The notes under the pieces: generated by a model
The model's input: the letters and a program-made list of their open reading frames with translations, nothing else
Database searches by the model: none
Told to the model about the DNA's origin: nothing
Translations under genes and position numbers: made by a program
Shown here: positions 18,468 to 26,717 of the stretch, piece after piece
How positions within the stretch are numbered: the first letter of the stretch is position 1
Layout of the letters: the number at the start of each line of letters is the position of its first letter
Source of the DNA: Planctomycetota bacterium
Lineage (GTDB): Bacteria > Planctomycetota > Phycisphaerae > UBA1845 > PWPN01
Assembly: GCA_029550525.1 (NCBI GenBank)
Contig: JAKPHF010000049.1
Coordinates: 62,001 to 126,000, forward strand
DNA: 64,000 bases
Reading direction: 5' to 3'

Positions 18468-19469
18468 ATGATGTCTGAGACTATTGATATCTCAGTCGTT
18501 GTGCCGGCGTACAATGCGGCTGACACCATTCAGCGAGCCATCAACAGTGTGATGGATCAGACCTACCCGGCTCGCGAGATTATCGTCATTGACGATGGTT
18601 CGCGAGACGAGACTGTGGAGGTTGTCCGTGCATACGGTTCTGCTGTGCGCATCGTTTGCCAGAAGAACGCGGGTGTTGCTGCCGCACGCAATCGCGGAAT
18701 CTCCGAATCGAATTGTGCATGGGTGGCCTTTCTTGACGCGGATGACTGGTGGATGCCTCATCGGCTGGAGGCAGGTGTGAGCATTCTCAATGGGCGGCCT
18801 TGGCTTCGGTGGGCAGCCGGTGCTTATACAGTACTGTTGCCGGATGGCATTTCCGGTGAAGAACCTGCCTCTTCGGCATATCGTGCACTCCTTACGGACT
18901 CGTGCTATTTCCCCGATTTCTATAAGGCGGCCGCGGCGAACATACCTTTTCACACCTGCACGATGCTAATCCGGAAGGATCTGATAGTGGATGCTGGATT
19001 CTTCGACTCCAGCCTCAGGACCAGTGAGGACCGGGATCTCTGGTACCGGATTGCCGATCAGCATCCTGCCATCGGGTTCGTCGACCGTCCCATTTTCGTC
19101 TATGATCGACGACGGGAAGGGTCGTTGACTCGTGGTGTGATTGCATCCCATTCGCAGGACTTGTGGGTGCTGCTCCAGAAGCATGTTCCCCCAGTCGATA
19201 GTCCGAAGCCTTTGACATCGAAAGCAATCTTCTTCCGAGGCGAAGTGAATCGCGCCGTTCGACATGCTATCCGACTTGGCGAGCGGGAGAATGTTGCGCG
19301 TCTCGCCGCAACTTACCGAGAATGGTTTACGGTGAGCAGCGTGGTCTTGGCGCTTGCACTCCGCCTCACGCCCAAGTCGGTCTGGCTTAGATTGGCAAAG
19401 CTTTGGAGGTGGCTCTACGATCCCGTGCGAGAACGCCACAGACGCCATGACGCGCAACCAGGTCGATGA
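18468..19469 (+). CDS. Glycosyltransferase family 2
   Basis: 333 residues with a GT-A fold. Visible motifs are VVVPAYNAADTIQRAI at the N-terminus, VIDDGSRDET (nucleotide binding), NAGVAAARNRGI, the metal-binding FLDADDWW at about residue 88, and a later EDRDLWYR acidic motif. It adds one sugar to the growing lipid-linked oligosaccharide; donor and acceptor cannot be read from the sequence. The ATG at 18468 directly abuts GGGAGG, so the in-frame ATG at 18471 may be the true start. Its TGA overlaps the ATG of the next gene (ATGA), showing translational coupling. Confidence 0.9.
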   Translation: MMSETIDISVVVPAYNAADTIQRAINSVMDQTYPAREIIVIDDGSRDETVEVVRAYGSAVRIVCQKNAGVAAARNRGISESNCAWVAFLDADDWWMPHRLEAGVSILNGRPWLRWAAGAYTVLLPDGISGEEPASSAYRALLTDSCYFPDFYKAAAANIPFHTCTMLIRKDLIVDAGFFDSSLRTSEDRDLWYRIADQHPAIGFVDRPIFVYDRRREGSLTRGVIASHSQDLWVLLQKHVPPVDSPKPLTSKAIFFRGEVNRAVRHAIRLGERENVARLAATYREWFTVSSVVLALALRLTPKSVWLRLAKLWRWLYDPVRERHRRHDAQPGR

Positions 19470-20986
19470 GGTTCCAGTCCATGAATGCACAACATACATC
19501 CATAACGCCGCAGTGGGTAGTCAATCCGGCTTGGGACAGTAACTCGGGTATCGAGGGCGCTTCAGGCTCGGGGGTACTGGAAAAGTCGTGCGTAGTGGTT
19601 CTTGCGTTAGCGGGGATCGTCGCTGTCCTTCTGTACCGGGCCGGCTACGGGTACGTAGGCATGCTGATTGTTGGAGCGCCGTTCCTGCTTGCATGTCTGG
19701 TCGAACCACGGGTGAGCATCTACGCCTACTTTTTCTGGCAAGCCTGGGACTCCGCGATTGTTCTTGGGGCTACCAGGCAAGGAGGATGGCTTACCGCTGG
19801 TAAGTTGCTCGCCTTTTGTGTCGTTGCTGTTACGCTGCTCCATATCTGGCGCCGTCCACTCAAGGTGACATCTTCACGTGGGGCTTTGTTGTGGGCTTTT
19901 GCGTTCTGTGCAGTCGCCTTGGCCTCAGCGATGTGGAGCTATGATATTGCCAAGTCACTACGCCTCGCTCTCCAGATCCTCGTCCAGGTCATTTTGGCCG
20001 TTATCATCATGACGGCGATCAGCGGAGAACTTGGGCCGCTGAAGAGACTCGCCTTTTGGGCGGTACTGGGCGGGGCCACTGCCGGCGCATACGTTCTCTT
20101 TTTCGGGATGGATCAACGAGCTTTTGGTCGAGCAACTCTCAGTGAGCAAGCCAACCCCGTCTCTGCGGCAGGAGGGTTGGTGGTGGCATTGGGTTTCGTG
20201 CCTTTGCTTTGGACATTGACACGAAGTCGACTGTTCAAGCTTCTGTTAGTTGTCGCTGTGGGGTTTATGCTATTCGGGATCGTAGGCACCGGCACGAGAG
20301 CAGCGATCGGAGGGATTCTGGGAGGCGTTGCGATCTCTGCTGTCTTGACAGGCGGTGGACAACGGGTCAAGCGAGTCCTGGGCATGCTTGCCGCTTTGGG
20401 CTGCATGTACGTCATCGGTGCAGCAGCCATCTATTCAAGCCTTGTGCCAGGGCAGGCGGCCACGCGGCTTGCGGAGTTCATGATGTTGCCTGCTCCCGAG
20501 GGGCATTCGCAGTGGGCAGGCAAGACAGCGGGAACGCGTACGTACGTCTGGGAGTTGGCTCTAAACGGATATAGCAGAAGCGGGATCATGGGGGCTGGGG
20601 TTGGCGCCAGCGCTCTCGCGAGTTTCGAAGCGGGAGGGTCTTTCAAGGACGTGCACAGTAACATCCTGGGGGCTCTGGTGGAGATGGGGCCGATAGGGCT
20701 CATCACGTTCTTGGGACTGCATGTGGCGCTTGGTTTGGGATTGTTGAGGCTCCGTCAACCGTCCCTGCAAATGCCGGGATGGGTGGTTCTGCTTTCTTCA
20801 TTTGCCATGGGAATAGCTCACACCACCTATACGACCAAGATGTTCTGGCTCCCGGTGACTGTCGTCCTGATCCTGATTGAGTTTGATGCTCGTGCGACGA
20901 CAAACGAAACGAACCTATGGCACCGAAGCGGCTGGCTTCCTTCCTTTCCATCGGGGGGCGGTTTACCTGCTCGCGGCAGCACTTGA
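19466..20986 (+). CDS. Wzy polymerase / O-antigen ligase-like membrane protein
   Basis: 506 residues with about 12 hydrophobic segments and a large periplasmic loop around residues 310-400, where the ligase/polymerase family has its WzyC-type motif (here GTRTYVWELALNGYSRSG and KDVHSNILGALVEMGPIG, matching the usual H-x-x-[FYL]-x-x-x-x-x-E-x-G pattern). It would polymerise repeat units or ligate them to a carrier on the periplasmic side. The start overlaps the stop of the GT2 gene by 4 bases. Polymerase versus ligase cannot be decided from sequence. Confidence 0.82.
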   Translation: MRFQSMNAQHTSITPQWVVNPAWDSNSGIEGASGSGVLEKSCVVVLALAGIVAVLLYRAGYGYVGMLIVGAPFLLACLVEPRVSIYAYFFWQAWDSAIVLGATRQGGWLTAGKLLAFCVVAVTLLHIWRRPLKVTSSRGALLWAFAFCAVALASAMWSYDIAKSLRLALQILVQVILAVIIMTAISGELGPLKRLAFWAVLGGATAGAYVLFFGMDQRAFGRATLSEQANPVSAAGGLVVALGFVPLLWTLTRSRLFKLLLVVAVGFMLFGIVGTGTRAAIGGILGGVAISAVLTGGGQRVKRVLGMLAALGCMYVIGAAAIYSSLVPGQAATRLAEFMMLPAPEGHSQWAGKTAGTRTYVWELALNGYSRSGIMGAGVGASALASFEAGGSFKDVHSNILGALVEMGPIGLITFLGLHVALGLGLLRLRQPSLQMPGWVVLLSSFAMGIAHTTYTTKMFWLPVTVVLILIEFDARATTNETNLWHRSGWLPSFPSGGGLPARGST

Positions 20987-21161
20987 CTGCAAGGTCAGTC
21001 GATTCAGGATTGTGCTTGTCGGAATTCTCATGTTGGTGTGCAATTTTCTGAAAACGTGGTTTCCGTGTACAGAAGTCGGTTGTAGATGTGGGGCAAGTCT
21101 CGTCGTGACTTCGACATCTACGGATGCAGAGCAGCTGGACTTGGCAAGACATCATCCTTCG

Positions 21162-22334
21162 ATGCGTGCGACGCTGGGGGTTATTGCCGAAACCCGCGCG
21201 TGGAGCCACGACGGCGGGCTTTACGTGAGCGCTTCCTTCGGCCGGATCGTCGATGAACTTGCCAAACGGTTTGAGCGTCTCGTGTTGACGCTGCCGGTGG
21301 CCTGCTCGCCGCCGGAGCGGGCGGGAGACTACCGTCTTCGCGCGGACAACGTTGAAATCGTTCCGCAGCCGTTTTACGGCTCGTCATTGGCGGCGATGGG
21401 AAAGCCTGGCGGGATTCTGCGGGCTTATTGGAATGTGTGTCGACGTGCCGATTTCATCTTCGTCCGCGGCATGCTTCCGTTCTCCGGCCTTTTTTATTTG
21501 ATCGCCCGCATCAGCGGACGCCGGCCGTGCCATTGGATAGTCGGCGATCCCATCGGTTTGTTACGGAGTCACCGCCGGGCCGGCAGATTGAAGGACATGG
21601 CTTCGCTGGCATACGCCTATCTGGACCGAATCTGCACCCGCGTGGGGAACCGGTTGGCCGGCGGTTCTTTCATCTGCAACGGCGCCGAACTGGGCGAGGT
21701 CTACCGTTCCCCTCGCACGCACGTAACCGTGTCGACTACGATTACTGAAGACGACTTCTTTTTTCGAGAGGACACGTGTCAAGGCCCGGTGGTGCGCATC
21801 CTGTTCGTGGGCTTCATCCGGCCAGAGAAGGGCGTCGAATATCTGCTCGAGGCTGTTGCGAAGTTGAAGACCCGCAGGGCGTGGGAACTGGTCCTGGTCG
21901 GCTCATACGAACTGCATCCGTCCTACGGACAGAAATTGGAAGCATTGGCGAGAGAAAGTGGAATAGCCGATCGCGTACGGTGGGTCGGACATGTCCCCGG
22001 GGGCCCGGCACTCTATGAATACATGCGGTCGGCGGACATGCTCGTGTTGCCTACTCTTTCGGAAGGTACCCCTCGCGTTCTTGTCGAAGCCCGTGCCAAC
22101 AGCCTTCCCATAATCGCCACTCGGGTGGGGGGAATTCCGACGTCGGTAAGTGATGGGGTGGATGGAATTCTGGTTCCATCCAAAGATTCAGGCGCCCTGG
22201 CAGAAGCAATCGATCGAGTCATTCAGGACGAAGCTTTACGGCGGGCGTTGATCCGAAATGGATTGGAGACTGTACGTCGGTTCACGGTTGATCGGTTCGT
22301 GGATCTCGTGAGCTCTTGTCTGGCGCCTACGTAG
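21162..22334 (+). CDS. Glycosyltransferase family 4 (GT-B fold)
   Basis: About 390 residues. The C-terminal half has the retaining GT4 pattern: ILFVGFIRPEKGVEYLLEAV, LVGSYELHPSYG, VRWVGHVPGG, and the donor-binding E-x7-E region LVLPTLSEGTPRVLVEARA. The N-terminal half is the acceptor-binding Rossmann-like domain. The ATG at 21162 is where similarity starts; the frame is open to 20877, but that would overlap the previous gene by 110 bases. The C-terminal half closely resembles the minus-strand GT4 gene at 25153-26358 (e.g. FFFREDTCQGPVVRILFVG versus YFLREDSCNGPVIRVLYVG), so the two are paralogues. Confidence 0.88.
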   Translation: MRATLGVIAETRAWSHDGGLYVSASFGRIVDELAKRFERLVLTLPVACSPPERAGDYRLRADNVEIVPQPFYGSSLAAMGKPGGILRAYWNVCRRADFIFVRGMLPFSGLFYLIARISGRRPCHWIVGDPIGLLRSHRRAGRLKDMASLAYAYLDRICTRVGNRLAGGSFICNGAELGEVYRSPRTHVTVSTTITEDDFFFREDTCQGPVVRILFVGFIRPEKGVEYLLEAVAKLKTRRAWELVLVGSYELHPSYGQKLEALARESGIADRVRWVGHVPGGPALYEYMRSADMLVLPTLSEGTPRVLVEARANSLPIIATRVGGIPTSVSDGVDGILVPSKDSGALAEAIDRVIQDEALRRALIRNGLETVRRFTVDRFVDLVSSCLAPT

Positions 22335-22360
22335 TAGGACGTGTTTCGCCGGGGTCTCAG

Positions 22361-22894
22361 GTGGTTCGTCTCATCAAATACTGTTGGTTCATCTTCGTCA
22401 TGAAGATCACGGGGGTGCTGCCGGATTTCAAATGCATCATGCGCATGCGGGGCACGTTGCTCCGGCCCGCGTTCAAGAAGTGCGGCCGAAATTTCCAGAT
22501 TTGCTCGAATGCGATGATCGTCCATACCTCGAGCGTGTCGATCGGCAACGATGTCTACATTGCCTACGGCTGCTGGATTCAGGGAGTTGGCGAGGTGACG
22601 CTGGAGGATGAGATGATGCTGGGGCCTTACACCGTGCTCGCTTCCTCGGATCACCAGAAGCAGGGTGACTCGTCTCGATTCGGCGCGGGGCGAGAACGTC
22701 CGATCATCTTGCAGCGTGGGGCCTGGACGGGATCTCATGTGGTTGTGACTGCTGGTGTGACAGTGGGCGCAGGAGCGGCGTGCGCGGCAGGGGCCGTGGT
22801 AACGCGGGACGTGCCTCCGGGGTGCGTCGTAGGCGGGGTGCCCGCGAGAGTGTTGAAGACGGAAGCCCAACAGCTCGACACCGCCCAACGGTAA
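22361..22894 (+). CDS. Hexapeptide-repeat acyltransferase (WcaF/LbH family)
   Basis: About 177 residues. The middle and C-terminus show the left-handed beta-helix pattern of hexad repeats (VSIGNDVYIAYGCWIQGVG, GAWTGSHVVVTAGVTVGAG, GAVVTRDVPPGCVVGGVPA), and ASSDHQK provides the catalytic-type His. It likely adds an acetyl group to a sugar of the polymer using acetyl-CoA. The GTG at 22361 is preferred, since a TTG at 22316 would overlap the GT4 gene; neither start is certain. It is 5 bases upstream of the next GT2 gene. Confidence 0.85.
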   Translation: MVRLIKYCWFIFVMKITGVLPDFKCIMRMRGTLLRPAFKKCGRNFQICSNAMIVHTSSVSIGNDVYIAYGCWIQGVGEVTLEDEMMLGPYTVLASSDHQKQGDSSRFGAGRERPIILQRGAWTGSHVVVTAGVTVGAGAACAAGAVVTRDVPPGCVVGGVPARVLKTEAQQLDTAQR

Positions 22895-22899
22895 CATTC

Positions 22900-23931
22900 A
22901 TGTTCTTGAGCATCATTATCCCCATGCGCAATGAGCAGGCGTTCGTGGCGCGGTGCCTCGACTCCGTGCTCGGCCAACTGGACGGAAGGGATGATGTCGA
23001 AATCATTTGCGTGGACGGGGCGAGTTCCGACGGCACGGCCGACGTGGTGCAGGCGTACGTCGCCCGCGATTCCCGCGTCCGGCTGATCCACAATCCGGAC
23101 CGTATCGTTCCCAAGGCCATGAACCTGGCGATTCGGCAGGCACGTGGCCGAATCATCCTCCGGCTTGACTGTCATGCCGAGTATGCCCCGGATTACGTGA
23201 ACAGGTGCGTGGAAGTGCTCGAACGTACCGGAGCCGACAACGTTGGCGGCTACGTGACCACGTTGCCGGGCAACGATTCCAAGGTGGGCAGGGCCATCGC
23301 AGCAGCCACGTCCAGTCGATTCGGCGTGGGGGGCTCTGCGTTCAGGACCGGAGGCGGCGAGCAGGAGGTGGATACGGTTCCATTCGGCTGCTTTCGGCGC
23401 GATGTTTTCGACCGTTTCGGCCTCTATGACGAGCGGCTGGTCCGCAACCAGGATATCGAACTGAACAGCCGCATCCGCGCCGGCGGCGGGCGCATCGTGA
23501 TCTCCCCGGACATCAAGCTTACCTATTACAATCGCTCCACGTTTCGTGGCCTGCGTCAGCAGGCGTTCCACAACGGCCTTTGGAACCCGTACACTATTTA
23601 TCTGGTGGGCGGAGGACTCAAGCCGCGGCACTTCATCCCGCTGGCGTTTGTCCTGAGCCTCATCTGCCTATCGCTCGCCGGAATTTTCTGGCGTCCGGCG
23701 TGGATTCTTCTCGGCTGCGAATTGCTGGCGTATACGATCGCTGCGGTGTGGTTTGCCGCCCGAGCGGCCCGCCAGGCTCAGACGTCGATCGGACTGGTGG
23801 CACTGGCATTCATCCAGTTGCACCTTGCGTACGGCATCGGCTCGCTGTGGGGGGTACTGTCAGCGCCCTTCGTCTTCCGACGCCGTGAGGGATACCAAGT
23901 GCCGAAGGCTATCTCCGAGTGGCGGGCATAG
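22900..23931 (+). CDS. Glycosyltransferase family 2 with C-terminal membrane helices (ExoA-like)
   Basis: 343 residues. N-terminal GT-A domain: SIIIPMRNEQAFVARCL, ICVDGASSDGTADVV, the metal site ILRLDCHAEY (a D-x-H variant of DxD), and the catalytic-type acidic motif NQDIELNSRIRAGGG. The last about 100 residues hold two or three membrane helices. This layout matches succinoglycan ExoA-like enzymes that extend lipid-linked sugars at the inner face of the membrane. The ATG at 22900 fits the start of homology. Its 3' end overlaps the convergent minus-strand GT4 gene by 23 bases. Confidence 0.88.
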   Translation: MFLSIIIPMRNEQAFVARCLDSVLGQLDGRDDVEIICVDGASSDGTADVVQAYVARDSRVRLIHNPDRIVPKAMNLAIRQARGRIILRLDCHAEYAPDYVNRCVEVLERTGADNVGGYVTTLPGNDSKVGRAIAAATSSRFGVGGSAFRTGGGEQEVDTVPFGCFRRDVFDRFGLYDERLVRNQDIELNSRIRAGGGRIVISPDIKLTYYNRSTFRGLRQQAFHNGLWNPYTIYLVGGGLKPRHFIPLAFVLSLICLSLAGIFWRPAWILLGCELLAYTIAAVWFAARAARQAQTSIGLVALAFIQLHLAYGIGSLWGVLSAPFVFRRREGYQVPKAISEWRA

Positions 23932-25156
23932 CGACTCCCTCGATGAACTCCGCGAACTGGGGGAAGAGCACACTGCGGTCGTAGGTGGTCTCCGCCAGTT
24001 CTCTGGCCGCGCGGCCCATGGCGATGAGGCTGCGGCGGTCGCCCAAAATCTGCTCCACCGCCTGCACGCAGCTATCCACATCCCCCGCGCGGTAGTCCAG
24101 GCCGCACCCGGCATCTCGAATGATCTCGCTGCACTGACCCGGAATGGTATTGAGCACGGCCACGCCGGCGGCGAGGTAATAAAACAGCTTGTTGGGCAGA
24201 TAGATCAACGCTTCCGGAAACGACGCGTTGAAGCCGGCGTCGCACTGCGTGAGTAGGCTCGCCCAGGCGGCAAAGTCGAGGAACCCGGTGAGCGTCACGT
24301 TGGTCAGCCCCTGGCTGGTGACGAGCCGCTGAGCCTCGGCCGCCAGATCGCCGCGACCGGTGAGGATGAAGCGCACGCGGTCGCCGTGCTTCTCTCGAAT
24401 GCGAGCGGCGGCCTTGATGATGGTGAGGAAGTCGTAGCTGCGGTTGAGGCTGCCCGTATACGCCAGCCAGGTTTCGCCCGGCGGTTTGACCCACTGATCC
24501 TCGGGCGCATTGCTCGCGGCCTCGTCGAACGCATCGAGATCGACGCCCAGCGGCACGGTCATGGCGGGCTTGCGTTCTCTGGCCATTGCCACGGCTCGCT
24601 CAACATACGCGTCGGCCACACCTGTGACGGCATGGCAGGATGCGTACGCTCGCCGTGCGGTGCGCGACGACGGCCATAGAGCAAGCTTGAACACGGATTG
24701 TAACCCGGCCGGGGCCAGGCGCTGGAACGTATCGGGCCACAGATCCTGCACGTCGACGATGGCCTTCGCCCCGAGCTCGCGGCCAACCTCGGCGGCAGCA
24801 AGCACGAGCGACGGCGGCGGACTACTGGCGAGGATGACGTCGGGGCGCGGATTCGCCTGCGGCGCTTGCTCGCGGAATCGCCGACTGAGCTGGGAGTGGT
24901 TCCACAGCCGAGCGAAGCTCACATTTCGGCGATACGGCGTGCAGTCGAGAAAACGTGGGATGAGACCCAGCGGCGCACAAGCACTGCGAATCGCGTCCTG
25001 ATCCACGGGCCGCTTGAAACGATGGCTGAACGCGCTGGTCCACCACGTCACTTGATGCCCGCGATCAATGAGCAGCCGAGCCAGCGTGGCGTAGCGTCCT
25101 TCCTGTTCGGGGTCGCCAGGCAGCGGGTCGAAGGGGTTGACGATCCAAATGTTCAC
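23909..25156 (-). CDS. Glycosyltransferase family 4 (WbuB-like)
   Basis: 415 residues. The N-terminus (NIWIVNPFDPLPGDPEQEG) is typical of the WbuB/ sugar-transferase group that starts beside a lipid carrier. VDVQDLWPDTFQ and AYTGSLNRSYDFLTIIKA follow, and then the donor site region FNASFPEALIYLPNKLFYYLAAG. Start: GTG at 25156 with GGAGGAG upstream; it overlaps the end of the preceding GT4 gene by 4 bases, so the pair is co-translated. Converges with and overlaps the plus-strand GT2 gene. Confidence 0.88.
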   Translation of the reverse strand: MNIWIVNPFDPLPGDPEQEGRYATLARLLIDRGHQVTWWTSAFSHRFKRPVDQDAIRSACAPLGLIPRFLDCTPYRRNVSFARLWNHSQLSRRFREQAPQANPRPDVILASSPPPSLVLAAAEVGRELGAKAIVDVQDLWPDTFQRLAPAGLQSVFKLALWPSSRTARRAYASCHAVTGVADAYVERAVAMARERKPAMTVPLGVDLDAFDEAASNAPEDQWVKPPGETWLAYTGSLNRSYDFLTIIKAAARIREKHGDRVRFILTGRGDLAAEAQRLVTSQGLTNVTLTGFLDFAAWASLLTQCDAGFNASFPEALIYLPNKLFYYLAAGVAVLNTIPGQCSEIIRDAGCGLDYRAGDVDSCVQAVEQILGDRRSLIAMGRAARELAETTYDRSVLFPQFAEFIEGVAMPATRR

Positions 25157-26358
25157 AGCGAACTCCTCCCCGGCTGCCGCTCGATCATCTCGCGTACTTT
25201 GGCGGCCAATCGGGCCACGAAGACGTCCAGGCCATGCTCGCGAGCGTAATTGTACCCGGCTTGGATACACTGCTGCCGGAACGCCGGGTCAGTGATGATC
25301 CGCTCGATGCCGTCGGCCAAACGGGCCGGGTCCTGCCGGGGCACGAGCACTCCACGTCGGCCATGATCCAGTTGCTCGGCGATGTTTCCGACAGCCGTGG
25401 CGACCACCGGCAGACTGTGCCCGAGCGCTTCCATGATCACCCGCGGCGAGCCTTCGCTCAATGACGGTAAGGCGAAGATGTCGCAGCGGTTGTAGAGCTC
25501 GTTCAGCGCCGGGCCCATTTGTACATAGCCACGGAAGTGGACGAACGGGTCGATGCCGAGGTCGCGGGCCTGTTGCCGCAGAGGTTCGAGCAACTCTCCT
25601 TCGCCGGCTATTTCCAGTTCGACCGGACGACCCCGCTTTCGAAGGATGGCGACGGCTTCGAGCAGATCTTCGAGTCCCTTGGCGTTCCGCAGATACCCGA
25701 CGTAGAGCACCCGAATGACCGGCCCGTTGCAACTGTCCTCCCGCAAAAAGTAGTCATTGGCGGCGAGCGTCGAGTGCACGACCGACTCGTACTTGTGAGC
25801 GAATCGGGCCAGCCGTTCCGCGGCGGGGCGGCCATCCGCGAACACGTACGTATGGTCGTGGCTCAGGATGTACTTCTGGATTGCGAACTCGACGCCGTAG
25901 GCCGCCCTGGCGAAGCGGCCGTAAAGTCCCCGGTACTTCGGACTGCGAGCGATCATCTCGAACGGATCGGATGCAAAGTGGTAGATGAACGGCACGTGGC
26001 GCTTACGGGTCATCCACCAGAGTGCATACGCCAGTGGAGCCGTCCCGCGGCATTCGATCGCGTCCAGCTTGTCGCAATGACGCCGAAAGATTCGCCAGAT
26101 GGTCGCCGCCCGGCGGTAGGCCTGGGCGTGCGTCATGAAGAAGGGCAGAGGCACGACTTCAACATTGGAGGCGTCCAACGGATAGCCGCTGAAATAGGTC
26201 GGCTCCGTGGTAGTGGGGGCGAACACCGTCACGTATTCGAAATGTCGGGCGAACTCCAGCACGTACCGCGCGTAAGAGCCATACGTGTCGAACGTTCGAC
26301 CGTCGGTGTGAACAGGTTCGTGATAGAGACCAATTCGCACGGTTGCCAGCCGCCTCAC
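25153..26358 (-). CDS. Glycosyltransferase family 4
   Basis: 401 residues. The GT4 donor-binding half is clear: IRVLYVGYLRNAKGLEDLLEA, GEGELLEPL, VHFRGYVQMG, FALPSLSEGSPRVIMEALG and VGNIAEQL. The N-terminal half (RTFDTYGSYARYVLEFARHF) is the acceptor domain. Paralogous to the GT4 at 21162. First gene of a two-gene minus-strand unit within the glycan locus. The GTG at 26358 is given; an in-frame GTG at 26340 (VRIGLYHEP) fits the homology equally well. Confidence 0.88.
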   Translation of the reverse strand: MRRLATVRIGLYHEPVHTDGRTFDTYGSYARYVLEFARHFEYVTVFAPTTTEPTYFSGYPLDASNVEVVPLPFFMTHAQAYRRAATIWRIFRRHCDKLDAIECRGTAPLAYALWWMTRKRHVPFIYHFASDPFEMIARSPKYRGLYGRFARAAYGVEFAIQKYILSHDHTYVFADGRPAAERLARFAHKYESVVHSTLAANDYFLREDSCNGPVIRVLYVGYLRNAKGLEDLLEAVAILRKRGRPVELEIAGEGELLEPLRQQARDLGIDPFVHFRGYVQMGPALNELYNRCDIFALPSLSEGSPRVIMEALGHSLPVVATAVGNIAEQLDHGRRGVLVPRQDPARLADGIERIITDPAFRQQCIQAGYNYAREHGLDVFVARLAAKVREMIERQPGRSSL

Positions 26359-26598
26359 TTTGGGTTTAGCATCGTCACGATCGCTTGGCCCCTTCAGAAA
26401 GGGCCGGCAACTGGTTTGAGTCGTTCGGTTCCCGCCCTCGCGGACAGACGGGCCGCGACGGAGGTGTCATGCTCGAATCCGTCTTGGTGGCCGGTGAGCG
26501 AAAGCTCCGGCCCATACAATCCCTCGGCCGGTGAATAGCTTACTTGGCGCGTTGGGCGACTGCAAGCAAAACCGGCCTTCCGTGAACGGGCGACGGCA

Positions 26599-26650
26599 TT
26601 GTGGTGCAGTCATCCTGCCTGCGCGTGTACGCTGGATGCGTGCAGCACAA
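26599..26650 (+). repeat. Dispersed repeat, GTGGTGCAG...GCACCACA family
   Basis: Begins TTGTGGTGCAGTCATCCTGC and ends GATGCGTGCAGCACAA, so the ends are near-inverted copies. Closely matches 42367-42418, and a half copy lies at 45155-45177. It lies in the leader of the DUF2723 gene, which argues against a start codon upstream of it. Confidence 0.7.
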
Positions 26651-26717
26651 GGAGGCCGGCGTTGCGCTATGCGGATGGGGACGCGACTATTGCCGGAGCG
26701 TTGCAGGAAATCCACGT

